Shown here piece by piece: positions 13,968-14,013 of a stretch of 14,013 nt of DNA. Source of the DNA: DASQDN01 sp035630195 (GTDB lineage: Bacteria > Acidobacteriota > Terriglobia > Bryobacterales > Bryobacteraceae); NCBI GenBank assembly GCA_035630195.1, contig DASQLD010000556.1, positions 1 to 14,013 of the forward strand. Reading direction: 5' to 3'. The position numbers and the translations under genes were made by a program. Below the pieces are notes generated by a model. It searched no databases, was not told the origin of the DNA, and worked only from the letters and a program-made list of their open reading frames with translations. Position 1 is the stretch's first letter. Every line of letters starts with the position of its first letter.

Positions 13968-14013
13968 GATCGGCCCCGAAAAGACGCAAACCCCGAAACG
14001 AACCCGTTGATCC
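13964..14013 (-). CDS. 3' end of an upstream gene (partial, unidentified)
   Basis: A reading frame open from the right edge of the window runs 15 codons (INGFVSGFASFRGRS) and stops with TGA at 13966-13964. This TGA overlaps the ATG of the next gene in the pattern ATGA, the same stop/start coupling seen at several other junctions of the operon. That context is the main reason to believe it. The fragment is far too short to assign a family, and a 16-codon open frame can arise by chance. It would be the C-terminus of the preceding gene in the cluster, possibly another glycosyltransferase, but that is a guess. Confidence 0.4.
   Translation of the reverse strand, partial: INGFVSGFASFRGRS

Noticed and set aside
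1..14013. Mobile elements, CRISPR arrays, tRNA or rRNA genes
   Set aside because: No transposase, inverted terminal repeats, regularly spaced repeats or RNA gene signatures were noticed. Nearly every base is inside the minus-strand genes.

Overview
The window is one uninterrupted stretch of a bacterial surface-polysaccharide (exopolysaccharide, capsule or O-antigen type) biosynthesis locus. All genes lie on the minus strand, so transcription runs from about 14013 down to 1. Thirteen complete genes are visible. A short gene end at the right edge and a short gene start at the left edge show that the cluster continues on both sides. Genes overlap or are separated by at most 21 bases, so this looks like one operon, with no internal promoter or terminator that I could see. 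Base composition by eye is in the mid-50s percent GC. The gene content (lipid-linked repeat-unit assembly, a Wzy/WaaL-type membrane protein, a monotopic priming transferase) points to a Gram-negative-type bacterium. The FemAB plus deacetylase plus CapK mixture recalls EPS loci of environmental groups such as Acidobacteriota or Proteobacteria, but the taxon cannot be fixed from this sequence.

Layout in transcription order: (1) the end of an unidentified upstream gene; (2) a GT4 glycosyltransferase, a second GT4, a polytopic O-antigen ligase/polymerase-like protein, a third GT4, and a UDP-glucuronate 4-epimerase-type SDR enzyme, which form a sugar supply, assembly and polymerisation block; (3) a modification block opened and closed by two paralogous CapK/PaaK-like adenylate-forming proteins, between which lie a class I methyltransferase, a divergent NodB-type polysaccharide deacetylase, a FemAB/BioF2-type acyltransferase and a GNAT acetyltransferase; (4) an ExoA-type GT2 glycosyltransferase and a short PglC/WcaJ-type phosphoglycosyl transferase that would start the repeat unit on undecaprenyl phosphate; (5) the start of what may be a DegT-type sugar aminotransferase.

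A working model: the phosphoglycosyl transferase primes the lipid, the GT2 and three GT4 enzymes extend the repeat unit, the epimerase supplies a uronic acid donor, and the Wzy-like protein polymerises or ligates the product. The bracketed six-gene block could decorate the glycan: the deacetylase may expose an amine, the CapK-like enzymes may activate a carboxylic acid, the FemAB/GNAT enzymes may transfer an acyl or aminoacyl group, and the methyltransferase may add a methyl group. That chemistry is inferred from family membership and gene order. No flippase, chain-length regulator, outer-membrane exporter or exosortase is seen here; they would have to lie outside the window.
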